A DNA stretch of 64,000 bases, from assembly GCA_947492585.1 (NCBI GenBank), contig CANLND010000019.1, forward strand, positions 1 through 64,000, written 5' to 3'. The translations under genes were made by a program, and so were the position numbers. Below are positions 17,544 to 27,772 of this stretch, piece after piece (position 1 is the first letter of the stretch; every line of letters starts with the position of its first letter). The stretch is from an uncultured Paracoccaceae bacterium. GTDB lineage: Bacteria > Pseudomonadota > Alphaproteobacteria > Rhodobacterales > Rhodobacteraceae. The notes below the pieces were generated by a model. It was not told the origin of the DNA, did no database searches, and worked only from the letters and a program-made list of their open reading frames with translations.

Positions 17544-20336
17544 ATGAGCCTCTATACAGATTACCTAACAGAGATCGAAACACGCAAAACCCAGGGATTG
17601 AATCCCAAGCCAATCGATGATGGCGCGCTGACACAGGAACTTGTCGACCAGATCAAGGATGTCAGCCACGCACATCGAGCAGACTCGCTGAACTTCTTCA
17701 TTTATAACACGCTGCCAGGCACAACCAGTTCTGCAGCGGTTAAGGCCGTTTTCCTGAAGGAAATCATCCTAGGCACCGCCGTTGTCGAAGAAATTTCTCC
17801 GACGTTTGCCTTTGAGATCCTGTCTCACATGAAGGGCGGCCCTTCGATCGAAGTCCTGCTTGATCTGGCGCTCGGTGACGATGCGACGATTGCGGCTGAG
17901 GCCGCTGAGGTCCTCAAAACTCAGGTCTTCTTGTACGAAGCCGACACTGATCGTTTGAAGGCTGCGCTTGACGCGGGAAATCCTGTGGCCCGAGACATCG
18001 TGGAAAGCTACGCCAAAGCCGAGTTTTTCACCAAGCTTCCAAAAATCGACGACGAAATCAAAGTGGTCACATTTATCGCGGGCGAAGGCGATATTTCCAC
18101 TGATTTGCTGTCTCCCGGCAACCAAGCGCACTCTCGCTCTGACCGTGAATTGCATGGCAAATGCATGATCTCAGAGAAAGCACAGCAGGAAATTCAGGCG
18201 CTGAAAATTCAGCACCCTGACAAACGTGTTATGCTGATCGCCGAAAAAGGCACAATGGGCGTTGGCTCGTCCCGTATGTCCGGTGTGAACAACGTTGCGC
18301 TGTGGACCGGTAAACAAGCCAGCCCCTATGTGCCCTTTGTGAACTACGCGCCAATCGTTGCAGGCACCAACGGTATTTCCCCGATCTTCCAGGTGACAGT
18401 TGGCGTGACCGGCGGCATCGGCCTTGACCTAAAAAACTGGGTCAAAAAAGTTGACGCCGAAGGCAAGGTCATTCTGAACAACGATGGCAACCCGGTTCTG
18501 GAACAGAAATACTCGGTTGAAACCGGCACAGTTCTAAAAATCGACACGAAGAACAAGAAACTTCTGAGCGAAGACGGCGACGAAGAGCTTGCCGATGTTG
18601 CATCGGCGTTCTCGCCACAAAAGACCGAATTCATGGTCGCGGGCAGCTCTTATGCGATTGTATTTGGTAAGAAACTGCAAAATTTTGCGGCGGATACCTT
18701 GGGCATTGAGCCTACTCCTGTCTTTGCGACAAACAAAGAAATCTCACACGAGGGTCAAGGGCTCACCGCTGTTGAGAAAATCTTTAACAGAAACGCTGTC
18801 GGCACCAGCCCCGGCACCAAACTGCACGCGGGGTCCGACGTTCGCGTTAAAGTCAACATTGTTGGCTCACAGGACACCACCGGCCTGATGACCGCACAAG
18901 AGCTGGAAGCGATGGCCGCAACCGTCATTTCACCCTCCGTTGACGGTGCCTATCAGTCCGGTTGTCACACGGCGTCTGTCTGGGACGCAAAAGCCGCGGC
19001 CAACACCCCACGTCTGATGGCCTTCATGAACAAATTTGGCCTGATCACTGGGCGCGATCCCAAAGGCGAATATCACGCGATGACCGACGTGATCCACAAG
19101 GTTCTAAACGACCTCACTGTGGATGACTGGGACATCACAATCGGCGGCGACAGCCACACCCGCATGTCCAAAGGCGTGGCCTTTGGTGCCGACTCGGGGA
19201 CTGTTGCGCTGGCCTTGGCCACTGGCGAAGCAACCATGCCAATCCCTGAATCCGTCAAAGTGACCTTCAAAGGCAAGATGGCCGACCACATGGATTTCCG
19301 TGATGTGGTGCACGCAACCCAGGTACAGATGCTGAAACAGCACGGCGACAATGTCTTCCAGGGCCGCATCATTGAAGTCCACATCGGTACATTGCTTGCG
19401 GATCAGGCCTTTACCTTCACCGACTGGACAGCAGAAATGAAGGCCAAAGCCTCCATCTGTATTTCCAACGATGAAACCCTGATCGGCTCACTCGAACTGG
19501 CCAAATCGCGCATTGCGATCATGATCGAAAAGGGCATGGACAACGACGCAGGTGTTTTGCAGGGCCTGATCAACAAAGCCGACGCGCGTATTGCTGAGAT
19601 CACATCCGGCAGCAATCCCGCACTGACGCCAGATGAAAGTGCCAATTATTTCGCCGAAGTTGTGGTGGATCTGGACGAAATCGTTGAACCGATGATCGCA
19701 GATCCAGACGTCAACAATGCGGATGTTTCCAAGCGTTACACCCATGACACCATCCGCCCAATCTCGTATTACAACGCCGAGAAAAAAGTGGATCTGGGCT
19801 TTGTCGGCTCTTGCATGGTCCATAAAGGCGACATGAAAATCGTGGCGCAGATGCTAAAGAACCTTGAAAAGGCACGTGGACAGGTAGAATTTAAGGCTCC
19901 TCTGGTGGTGGCCGCACCGACCTACAACATCATTGATGAGCTGAAGGCCGAAGGCGACTGGGAAGTGCTGCAGAAATATTCGGGCTTTGAGTTCGACGAT
20001 CTGTTCCCCAAAGCCGAAGCGCGCACCGAATACGAGAATGTTCTCTATCTTGAACGCCCCGGCTGCAACCTCTGCATGGGCAACCAGGAAAAGGCCGCCA
20101 AGGGCGACACCGTTCTGGCAACATCGACCCGCCTGTTCAAGGGTCGCGTGGTCGAAGACTCGTCCGAGAAAAAAGGGGAATCCCTGCTCGCCTCCACGCC
20201 GGTTGTTGTGTTGTCGGCAATCCTTGGCAGAACTCCTACGCTTGAAGAGTACACAGCAGCGGTAGAAGGCATTGATCTAACCAAATTTGCCCCCCCGCTG
20301 GCAAAACCTGCAGCCACACAGTCTGCCCACTTCTAA
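17544..20336 (+). CDS. acnB: Bifunctional aconitate hydratase 2 / 2-methylisocitrate dehydratase
   Basis: 930 residues, AcnB type with an N-terminal HEAT-like domain (about 1-160) in front of the swivel and catalytic domains. [4Fe-4S] ligands are Cys757 in VGSCMVHKGD and Cys841/Cys844 in GCNLCMG. IGGDSHTRMSKGVAFGADSG is the conserved catalytic segment. It interconverts citrate and isocitrate in the TCA cycle and can also process 2-methylisocitrate. It is transcribed alone and ends at a strong terminator. The nearest plausible ATG follows CTTCGGGACAGCC. Confidence 0.95.
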   Translation: MSLYTDYLTEIETRKTQGLNPKPIDDGALTQELVDQIKDVSHAHRADSLNFFIYNTLPGTTSSAAVKAVFLKEIILGTAVVEEISPTFAFEILSHMKGGPSIEVLLDLALGDDATIAAEAAEVLKTQVFLYEADTDRLKAALDAGNPVARDIVESYAKAEFFTKLPKIDDEIKVVTFIAGEGDISTDLLSPGNQAHSRSDRELHGKCMISEKAQQEIQALKIQHPDKRVMLIAEKGTMGVGSSRMSGVNNVALWTGKQASPYVPFVNYAPIVAGTNGISPIFQVTVGVTGGIGLDLKNWVKKVDAEGKVILNNDGNPVLEQKYSVETGTVLKIDTKNKKLLSEDGDEELADVASAFSPQKTEFMVAGSSYAIVFGKKLQNFAADTLGIEPTPVFATNKEISHEGQGLTAVEKIFNRNAVGTSPGTKLHAGSDVRVKVNIVGSQDTTGLMTAQELEAMAATVISPSVDGAYQSGCHTASVWDAKAAANTPRLMAFMNKFGLITGRDPKGEYHAMTDVIHKVLNDLTVDDWDITIGGDSHTRMSKGVAFGADSGTVALALATGEATMPIPESVKVTFKGKMADHMDFRDVVHATQVQMLKQHGDNVFQGRIIEVHIGTLLADQAFTFTDWTAEMKAKASICISNDETLIGSLELAKSRIAIMIEKGMDNDAGVLQGLINKADARIAEITSGSNPALTPDESANYFAEVVVDLDEIVEPMIADPDVNNADVSKRYTHDTIRPISYYNAEKKVDLGFVGSCMVHKGDMKIVAQMLKNLEKARGQVEFKAPLVVAAPTYNIIDELKAEGDWEVLQKYSGFEFDDLFPKAEARTEYENVLYLERPGCNLCMGNQEKAAKGDTVLATSTRLFKGRVVEDSSEKKGESLLASTPVVVLSAILGRTPTLEEYTAAVEGIDLTKFAPPLAKPAATQSAHF

Positions 20337-20370
20337 AACAACCCAAGGTTGCGAACCGCCTGACTCTTGG

Positions 20371-20406
20371 CCCGCCGTCTTTACCCTCAAAGACGGCGGG
20401 CTTTTT
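20371..20406 (+). terminator. Rho-independent terminator of acnB
   Basis: Perfect 12-bp stem CCCGCCGTCTTT (20371-20382) and AAAGACGGCGGG (20389-20400) with loop ACCCTC, followed by CTTTTT. It lies 35 bases after the acnB stop. Confidence 0.9.
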
Positions 20407-20729
20407 GGTCTTTGTGTGTGCTCGGTGACGCGCGTTTCATCCCCAGTTACGCGAAAATAATGGCGCCTGATTTACGCACAATTATGAGGGCAAAAATGGC
20501 GATCGAAGAAAATACGTGAAACCCCCTAAGGCCCTGAATTTCAAACGATATATTTAAACACTGACGGTCTGAACCCCGCCGCAACACCGCTTTAGAGGAA
20601 ATGAATTTCGGTTGGCGCGCCGACCTCAGCCCCCCCAGCAGCAACAAAAGCAGCGAACAATCAAGGGGTGTTATTACTTTATTAACTCAACTCATAGAAC
20701 GGTTCTCCCATAGAAACAGGAGAGCCGAA
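20407..20729. other. Leader and promoter region of the RTX gene
   Basis: AT-rich stretches such as GATATATTTAAA (about 20549-20560) could hold a promoter. An in-frame upstream extension of the RTX frame from 20601 begins with polar, low-complexity residues that do not resemble the RTX protein, and I treat it as untranslated leader. The region ends in a hairpin over the ribosome site (20700-20727). Confidence 0.4.
20700..20727 (+). promoter_or_regulatory. Hairpin that covers the ribosome-binding site of the RTX gene
   Basis: CGGTTCTCC (20700-20708) pairs with GGAGAGCCG (20719-20727), eight Watson-Crick pairs and one G-T, with a 10-base loop. The 3' arm contains the GGAG Shine-Dalgarno core of the gene starting at 20730. 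Folding would hide this site and limit translation. Function is inferred from geometry. Confidence 0.5.
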
Positions 20730-23700
20730 ATGCCGGAGATTAATCCAACAGAATTTTTTGCGCCATCAACTGGTGGCAGTGTATTTGGTGACGACGACAA
20801 CAATATTATTTGGGGATCTGAATTTTCAGATCACCTGCACGGAGCAGCGGGCGATGACACGCTCTCAGCAGGAGCCGGGGACGACTTTCTAGATGGCGGC
20901 GCGGACGATGATGAGATGACCGGCGGCGACGGGATGAACTCCTTCGAAGCAATTCTCGAGTATGACCACGACACCGGTGAAATGCTTGGCTTTGGTCAGG
21001 ACATCATCACAGACTTTGGTGATGGTGATGTGCTGCGCGTGTATTCCTTTGGGGAAGACGTCACACTGGACGCCAGTTATATTGGCCAGGACACCCTGTT
21101 GACCTTTGGCGCGGGCACCAGTTTTGAAAGCTCAGTCTTGCTGCAAAACTATGTCGTCGCCCAAGATTTCCTACCCAATAACGGGGATCTCATCAACAAT
21201 CTCACCCTCTATGGCGACATGTATGGGGAGGTCTCAGACGACTACCTCACCGGGACACCCGATGTCGGTGACCATCTTGACGGCGGTGCGGGCAATGACA
21301 CCCTCGACGGCTTTGGCGGCGGCGATATTCTGTATGGCGGCTCGGGCGATGACAGCCTCAGCACCACCGGCAGCAGCGACCCAAGCCAGTACAACACCCT
21401 CGACGGAGGTGAAGGTAACGATACCCTAGTGGGCGGCGCGCAGGACGATTTCCTCTATGGCGGCGCGGACGATGATGAGATGACCGGCGGCGACGGGATG
21501 AACTCCTTCGAAGCAATTCTCGAGTATGACCACGACACCGGTGAAATGCTTGGCTTTGGTCAGGACATCATCACAGACTTTGGTGATGGTGATGTGCTGC
21601 GCGTGTATTCCTTTGGGGAAGATGTCACACTGGACGCCAGTTATATTGGCCAGGACACCCTGTTGACCTTTGGCGCGGGCACCAGTTTTGAGAGCTCAGT
21701 CTTGCTGCAAAACTATGTCGTCGCCCAAGATTTCCTGCCCAATAACGGGGATCTCATCAACAATCTCACCCTCTATGGCGACATGTATGGGGAGGTCTCA
21801 GACGACTACCTCACCGGGACACCCGATGTCGGTGACCATCTTGACGGCGGTGCGGGCAATGACACCCTCGACGGCTTTGGCGGCGGCGATATTCTGTATG
21901 GCGGCTCGGGCGATGACAGCCTCAGCACCACCGGCAGCAGCGACACAACCCGGTACAACACCCTCGACGGAGGTGAAGGTAACGATACCCTAGTGGGCGG
22001 CGCGCAGGACGATTTCCTCTATGGCGGCGCGGACGATGATGAGATGACCGGCGGCGACGGGATGAACTCCTTCGAAGCAATTCTCGAGTATGACCACGAC
22101 ACCGGTGAAATGCTTGGCTTTGGTCAGGACATCATCACAGACTTTGGTGATGGTGATGTGCTGCGCGTGTATTCCTTTGGGGAAGATGTCACACTGGACG
22201 CCAGTTATATTGGCCAGGACACCCTGTTGACCTTTGGCGCGGGCACCAGTTTTGAAAGCTCAGTCTTGCTGCAAAACTATGTCGTCGCCCAAGATTTCCT
22301 ACCCAATAACGGGGATCTCATCAACAATCTCACCCTCTATGGCGACATGTATGGGGAGGTCTCAGACGACTACCTCACCGGGACACCCGATGTCGGTGAC
22401 CATCTTGACGGCGGTGCGGGCAATGACACCCTCGACGGCTTTGGCGGCGGCGATATTCTGTATGGCGGCTCGGGCGATGACAGCCTCAGCACCACCGGCA
22501 GCAGTGACACAACCCAGTACAACACCCTCGACGGAGGTGAAGGTAACGATACCCTAGTGGGCGGCGCGCAGGACGATTTCCTCTATGGCGGCGCGGACGA
22601 TGATGAGATGACCGGCGGCGACGGAATGAACTCCTTCGAAGCAATTCTCGAGTATGACCATGACACCGGTGAAATGCTTGGCTTTGGTCAGGATATCATC
22701 ACTGACTTTGGTGATGGCGATGTGCTGCGCGTGTATTCCTTTGGGGAAGACGTCACACTGGACGCCAGTTATATTGGCCAGGACACCCTGTTGACCTTTG
22801 GCGCGGGCACCAGTTTTGAGAGCTCAGTCTTGCTGCAAAACTATGTCGTCGCCCAAGATTTCCTGCCCAATAACGGGGATCTCATCAACAATCTCACCCT
22901 CTATGGCGACATGTATGGGGAGGTCTCAGACGACTACCTCACCGGGACACCCGATGTCGGCGACCATCTTGAAGGCGGTGCGGGCAATGACACCCTCGAC
23001 GGCTTTGGCGGCGGCGATATTCTGTATGGCGGCTCGGGCGATGACAGCCTCAGCACCACCGGCAGCAGTGACACAACCCAGTACAACACCCTCGACGGAG
23101 GTGAAGGTAACGATACCCTAGTGGGCGGCGCGCAGGACGATTTCCTCTATGGCGGCGCGGACGATGATGAGATGACCGGCGGCGACGGAATGAACTCCTT
23201 CGAAGCAATTCTCGAGTATGACCATGACACCGGTGAAATGCTTGGCTTTGGTCAGGACATCATCACAGACTTTGGTGATGGTGATGTGCTGCGCGTGTAT
23301 TCCTTTGGGGAAGATGTCACACTGGACGCCAGTTATATTGGCCAGGACACCCTGTTGACCTTTGGCGCGGGCACGAGTTTTGAAAGCTCAGTCTTGCTGC
23401 AAAACTATGTCGTCGCCCAAGATTTCCTGCCCAATAACGGGGATCTCATCAACAATCTCACCCTCTATGGCGACATGTATGGGGAGGTCTCAGACGACTA
23501 CCTCACCGGGACACCCGATGTCGGCGACCATCTTGAAGGCGGTGCGGGCAATGACACCCTCGACGGCTTTGGCGGCGGCGATATTCTGGAGGGCGGCTCG
23601 GGCGATGACAGCCTCAGCACCACCGGCAGCAGTGACACAACCCGGTACAACACCCTCGACGGAGGTGAAGGTAACGATACCCTAGTGGGCGGGCAACAAT

Positions 23701-25106
23701 ACGACTGGCTGAAAGGCGGTACTGGCGATGATGAGATGACCGGCGGCGACGGGGGGAACTTCTTCGAATTAGGTTTCGAATATGACTTCGACACCGGTGA
23801 AACGTTTGGCTTTGGGCACGACATCATCACTGACTTTAGCGATGGAGACTACCTCGATTTCCATGTTGCAGGCGACGGCGGAATGCTGACCGTCACCTAC
23901 ATGGGGAACGATAGCCTCATTCGGATCGGTGAGGGCACCAGTTTTGAGAGTTCAGTATTGCTGCAGAACTATATCATCGGAGAGTACGACTTAGACGACG
24001 TTGGTGATATCTCATACGGATTCTCCCTCTATGGTAATCGTCTTGGGGAAGTGTCCGATGATAATATCGTCGGTTCCGACAATCTCGGAGATTATCTCGA
24101 AGGCGGCGCTGGCAATGACACGCTTGAAGGGCTTGACGGTTCTGACACGCTTGAAGGTGGGGTCGGTGACGATGTCCTCTTGGGCGGCGCGCAGAACGAT
24201 GACTTATATGGTGGCAACGGTGACGACCTGCTGACTGGTGGCACCGGAAACGATAGTTTCGAATTCACGATGGACTTCGATTACGACACCTATGTCTCGT
24301 CCAGCTTTGGCCATGATGTTATTACGGATTTCGGAGAAGGTGATAAGTTAGAGTTTTGGACCAACGGTTATGGAGGGGTGCTATCGATAACCTACACCGA
24401 CACTGACACCCTGCTGACAATTGGAGCGGGCACGGAGTTTGAAAGTTCAATCCTGCTAAAAAATTATCTCGTCGACGAGTATGATCTGCCTTCATTTGGC
24501 TACGAAATAAATTCGTTCGACCTTTTCGGGAACATTGACAGTGTAATGACTGACGACATTCTGCTGGGTGACGCCGACGCCGGTGATTACCTTGAAGGCG
24601 GCGGAGGCAATGACACGCTTGAAGGCGGCGGCGGTGGGGATACCCTATTTGGCGGCTCAGGCGATGACAGCCTTAGCGCGTTGAGCGACGGTGACCCGTT
24701 CGTCACCAATACACTTGATGGCGGCAGCGGTGCGGACACTCTTGAAGGCGGGGGGCAAGAAGACCTGCTTTATGGAGGCATCGGCAATGACATTCTGATT
24801 GGTGGCGACGGCTTTGACTGGCTTGAAGGTGGTGCTGGAGCAGATCTTCTGACTGGCGGCGCTGGTGCTGATAAGTTCGTGTTCGACCTTGATGAGGAAC
24901 TGGGCCAGGGCCATGTAGATATCATCACCGATTATCAGGACGGTGTGGACGTTATCGCAATCTATGGCAGTGATGAAATCACCGAGGTCAAATTCTTGGC
25001 TACAGAGGACGGCGATGCCTATGTGCGGATCAACGGCTCTTATTACATCGGCTTTGAAGGCATTGATGCAGCCCTGATTGACGAAAGCGACTTCCTTCTC
25101 CTGTAA
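20730..25106 (+). CDS. RTX-type calcium-binding tandem-repeat protein
   Basis: 1458 residues from ATG 20730 (MPEINPTEFF), chosen for the AGGAG site 7 bases upstream. It consists of blocks of glycine/aspartate nonapeptides (GGAGNDTL, GGSGDDSL) alternating with a non-RTX module of about 110 residues (FEAILEYDHDTGEMLGFGQDIITDFGDGD ... LYGDMYGEVSDDYL). Seven 188-residue-scale units occur: five nearly identical, two diverged. A C-terminal ADKFVFDLDEELG..DIITDYQDG module then ends in DESDFLLL, the form expected for type I secretion. There is no N-terminal signal peptide. It is probably an exported, calcium-folded surface or biofilm protein. No enzyme domain is recognised, and no type I exporter lies nearby. 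Confidence 0.85.
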   Translation: MPEINPTEFFAPSTGGSVFGDDDNNIIWGSEFSDHLHGAAGDDTLSAGAGDDFLDGGADDDEMTGGDGMNSFEAILEYDHDTGEMLGFGQDIITDFGDGDVLRVYSFGEDVTLDASYIGQDTLLTFGAGTSFESSVLLQNYVVAQDFLPNNGDLINNLTLYGDMYGEVSDDYLTGTPDVGDHLDGGAGNDTLDGFGGGDILYGGSGDDSLSTTGSSDPSQYNTLDGGEGNDTLVGGAQDDFLYGGADDDEMTGGDGMNSFEAILEYDHDTGEMLGFGQDIITDFGDGDVLRVYSFGEDVTLDASYIGQDTLLTFGAGTSFESSVLLQNYVVAQDFLPNNGDLINNLTLYGDMYGEVSDDYLTGTPDVGDHLDGGAGNDTLDGFGGGDILYGGSGDDSLSTTGSSDTTRYNTLDGGEGNDTLVGGAQDDFLYGGADDDEMTGGDGMNSFEAILEYDHDTGEMLGFGQDIITDFGDGDVLRVYSFGEDVTLDASYIGQDTLLTFGAGTSFESSVLLQNYVVAQDFLPNNGDLINNLTLYGDMYGEVSDDYLTGTPDVGDHLDGGAGNDTLDGFGGGDILYGGSGDDSLSTTGSSDTTQYNTLDGGEGNDTLVGGAQDDFLYGGADDDEMTGGDGMNSFEAILEYDHDTGEMLGFGQDIITDFGDGDVLRVYSFGEDVTLDASYIGQDTLLTFGAGTSFESSVLLQNYVVAQDFLPNNGDLINNLTLYGDMYGEVSDDYLTGTPDVGDHLEGGAGNDTLDGFGGGDILYGGSGDDSLSTTGSSDTTQYNTLDGGEGNDTLVGGAQDDFLYGGADDDEMTGGDGMNSFEAILEYDHDTGEMLGFGQDIITDFGDGDVLRVYSFGEDVTLDASYIGQDTLLTFGAGTSFESSVLLQNYVVAQDFLPNNGDLINNLTLYGDMYGEVSDDYLTGTPDVGDHLEGGAGNDTLDGFGGGDILEGGSGDDSLSTTGSSDTTRYNTLDGGEGNDTLVGGQQYDWLKGGTGDDEMTGGDGGNFFELGFEYDFDTGETFGFGHDIITDFSDGDYLDFHVAGDGGMLTVTYMGNDSLIRIGEGTSFESSVLLQNYIIGEYDLDDVGDISYGFSLYGNRLGEVSDDNIVGSDNLGDYLEGGAGNDTLEGLDGSDTLEGGVGDDVLLGGAQNDDLYGGNGDDLLTGGTGNDSFEFTMDFDYDTYVSSSFGHDVITDFGEGDKLEFWTNGYGGVLSITYTDTDTLLTIGAGTEFESSILLKNYLVDEYDLPSFGYEINSFDLFGNIDSVMTDDILLGDADAGDYLEGGGGNDTLEGGGGGDTLFGGSGDDSLSALSDGDPFVTNTLDGGSGADTLEGGGQEDLLYGGIGNDILIGGDGFDWLEGGAGADLLTGGAGADKFVFDLDEELGQGHVDIITDYQDGVDVIAIYGSDEITEVKFLATEDGDAYVRINGSYYIGFEGIDAALIDESDFLLL
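20895..23714 (+). repeat. Five tandem 564-bp units inside the RTX gene
   Basis: Units begin at 20895, 21459, 22023, 22587 and 23151, each 564 bp (188 codons), differing by a few bases. Variant sites alternate: units 1 and 3 share TTTTGAAAGC and CTACCC, units 2 and 4 share TTTTGAGAGC and CTGCCC. Units 4 and 5 share GACGGAATG and CATCTTGAAGG. A sixth and a seventh unit (from 23715) are clearly diverged. The pattern indicates recent unequal exchange, including duplication of a two-unit block. Confidence 0.95.
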
Positions 25107-25129
25107 CCTTCACTGCAAAACGTCCAAAG

Positions 25130-25165
25130 ACAGCGCTTCGACCAAGGTTGGAGCGCTGTTTTTTT
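25130..25165 (+). terminator. Rho-independent terminator of the RTX gene
   Basis: ACAGCGCT (25130-25137) pairs with AGCGCTGT (25152-25159), with an inner ACC/GGT pairing, followed by a run of seven T ending at 25165. Confidence 0.88.
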
Positions 25166-25195
25166 GCGTCCCCCCAACACCGCGGTAGAGCTAAC

Positions 25196-25226
25196 AAAAA
25201 AACTGGCCCCCAAAGGAGGCCAGTTT
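25196..25226 (-). terminator. Rho-independent terminator of the nqr operon
   Basis: On the minus strand AAACTGGCC (25226-25218) pairs with GGCCAGTTT (25208-25200), followed by a T run (complement of the A run 25196-25202). It lies about 48 bases after the nqrF stop and back to back with the RTX terminator. Confidence 0.88.
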
Positions 25227-25273
25227 GAACTGTTATAGCGTTTGCAGGGCGATTGCCCTACCCTTTTGGCTGG

Positions 25274-26494
25274 TCAGCCGCCGAAGTCATCCAGCATGAT
25301 GTCTTCGCGATCCACACCCAGATCAACCAGCATGTTGATACAGGACGAGTTCATGATCGGAGGGCCACACATGTAGAATTCGCAATCTTCCGGTGCAGGG
25401 TGGTTCTTTAGATACTCATCGTGCAGAACATTGTGGATGAAGCCGGTGTAGCCCTCCCAATTGTCCTCGGGCATCGCATCCGACAGGGCCACGTGCCAGG
25501 TGAAGTTCGGGAATTCTTTGGCCAGCTCGTCGAAGTCCTCGACAAAGAACATCTCTTTCTTCGAACGCGCCCCATACCAGAAGGTGATCTTACGATCGCG
25601 GTTCTTCAAGCGCTTCAGCTGGTCAAAGATATGACTGCGCATCGGTGCCATGCCTGCACCACCACCGATAAAGACCATCTCTTTTTGGGTGTCGCGGGCA
25701 AAGAATTCGCCAAAGGGACCAGAAATGGTGACCTTGTCACCGGGCTTCAGGTTAAAGATGAACGAAGACATCTGCCCCGGAGGCACATCCGAACCCGGAG
25801 GTGGTGACGCCACGCGAACGTTCAGCATGATCAAACCCTTTTCTTCAGGGTAGTTGGCCATGGAATACGCGCGCTCGATCGGCTCCGCGACGGCGGAGTT
25901 GTACTGCCACAGATTGAACTTGTCCCAATCATCGCGATATTCTTCCTGAATATCGAAGTCCTTGTAGTTGAGGTTATGCGCTGGGGCTTCGATCTGAATG
26001 TAACCGCCTGCGCGGAAATTCACATTTTCACCTTCGGGCAGTTTCAACACCAAGTTTTTGATGAAAGTCGCGACGTTGTCGTTGGACTGCACAGTGCATT
26101 CCCACTTTTTGACGCCAAAGACTTCTTCAGGCACTTCAACCTGCATGTCCTGCTTTACCGCTACCTGACAAGATAGACGATCACCACAGGCCGCTTCACG
26201 CTTGGTGATGTGGCTTTCTTCTGTGGGCAGGATGGATCCACCGCCTTCGTGCACACGCACGCGACATTGCGCACAGGTGCCGCCGCCGCCACAGGCCGAA
26301 GGAACAAACAGTTTTTGTTCCGCAAGGGTTTGCAACAGCTTGCCGCCAGCAGGGACAGAAATCGTTTTCTCTCCGTTGATGGTGATGTTCACATTGCCAC
26401 TGGACACCAGTTTTGAACGCGCAGCCAAAATGATGGTAACCAGCGCCAGAACGATCAGGGTGAAGAGGATAATACCTAGACTCAACGTTGCCAT
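25274..26494 (-). CDS. nqrF: Na+-translocating NADH:quinone oxidoreductase subunit F
   Basis: 406 residues, the NADH-oxidising subunit of the Na+-NQR complex. One N-terminal membrane helix ([20 protein letters not shown]) is followed by a [2Fe-2S] ferredoxin domain with Cys ligands in [14 protein letters not shown] and LSCQVAV. The FAD domain has RAYSMANYP, and the NADH domain has [12 protein letters not shown] and CGPPIM, ending in LDDFGG. Electrons enter here from NADH and pass through FAD and the iron-sulfur cluster to the membrane subunits. It is the last gene of nqrABCDEF, 16 bases after nqrE. Confidence 0.96.
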   Translation of the reverse strand: MATLSLGIILFTLIVLALVTIILAARSKLVSSGNVNITINGEKTISVPAGGKLLQTLAEQKLFVPSACGGGGTCAQCRVRVHEGGGSILPTEESHITKREAACGDRLSCQVAVKQDMQVEVPEEVFGVKKWECTVQSNDNVATFIKNLVLKLPEGENVNFRAGGYIQIEAPAHNLNYKDFDIQEEYRDDWDKFNLWQYNSAVAEPIERAYSMANYPEEKGLIMLNVRVASPPPGSDVPPGQMSSFIFNLKPGDKVTISGPFGEFFARDTQKEMVFIGGGAGMAPMRSHIFDQLKRLKNRDRKITFWYGARSKKEMFFVEDFDELAKEFPNFTWHVALSDAMPEDNWEGYTGFIHNVLHDEYLKNHPAPEDCEFYMCGPPIMNSSCINMLVDLGVDREDIMLDDFGG

Positions 26495-26510
26495 ATGGGA
26501 GCCTCCTTCC

Positions 26511-27118
26511 TTACAGTTTCACGCCGGAGAACGACATGAACGCCATGGCCATCAGGCCTGCGGTGATAAAGGTGATGCCCAGACCTTGAAGGCCATCGGG
26601 AATGTCGGAATATTTCAGCTTTTCGCGGACACCGGCCATTGCGGTGATCGCCAAAGCCCAGCCAAAGCCCGAAGACAGACCATAGGTCAAGCTCTCGCCA
26701 AAATCATAGCCGCGTTCGACCATGAACAACGAGCCCCCCATGATGGCACAGTTCACTGTGATCAGTGGCAGGAATACACCCAACGCATTGTAAAGCGGGG
26801 GGAAATACTTGTCCAAAACCATTTCCAGGATCTGAACCAAAGCCGCGATAACACCGATGTATGAGATCAGTCCCAGGAACATCAGGTCAACCTCTGGGAA
26901 CCCAGCCCAGGCCAAAGCGCCGGGTTTGAGCAGGTAGGTCACGATCAGGTTGTTCGCAGGCACGGTAATGGCCTGCACCACCATAACTGAGACCCCAAGA
27001 CCGATCGCCGTTGAGATTTTCTTGGAGACAGCGATGAAGGTACACATGCCCAAGAAGAACGAGAGCGCAAGGTTTTCGACGAAAATCGCCTTAACTGCGA
27101 GTGCGAGATAGGCTTCCA

Positions 27119-27119
<1 letters not shown>
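26511..27119 (-). CDS. nqrE: Na+-NQR subunit E
   Basis: 202 residues, integral membrane subunit with six helices. Cys residues in [13 protein letters not shown] and [10 protein letters not shown] correspond to the positions that, with those of NqrD, hold the intramembrane iron centre. The ATG overlaps the nqrD stop by one base (TAATG), indicating coupling. Confidence 0.96.

Positions 27120-27771
<652 letters not shown>

Positions 27772-27772
<1 letters not shown>

Noticed and set aside
20895-23714. Regular repeats considered as a CRISPR array
   Set aside because: Units are 564 bp, contiguous, without spacers, and stay in one open reading frame.
23498-23830. Proline/serine-rich minus-strand frame in the RTX gene and the 107-codon plus frames recurring every 564 bp
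   Set aside because: They are out-of-frame translations of the Gly/Asp repeat and repeat only because the DNA does.
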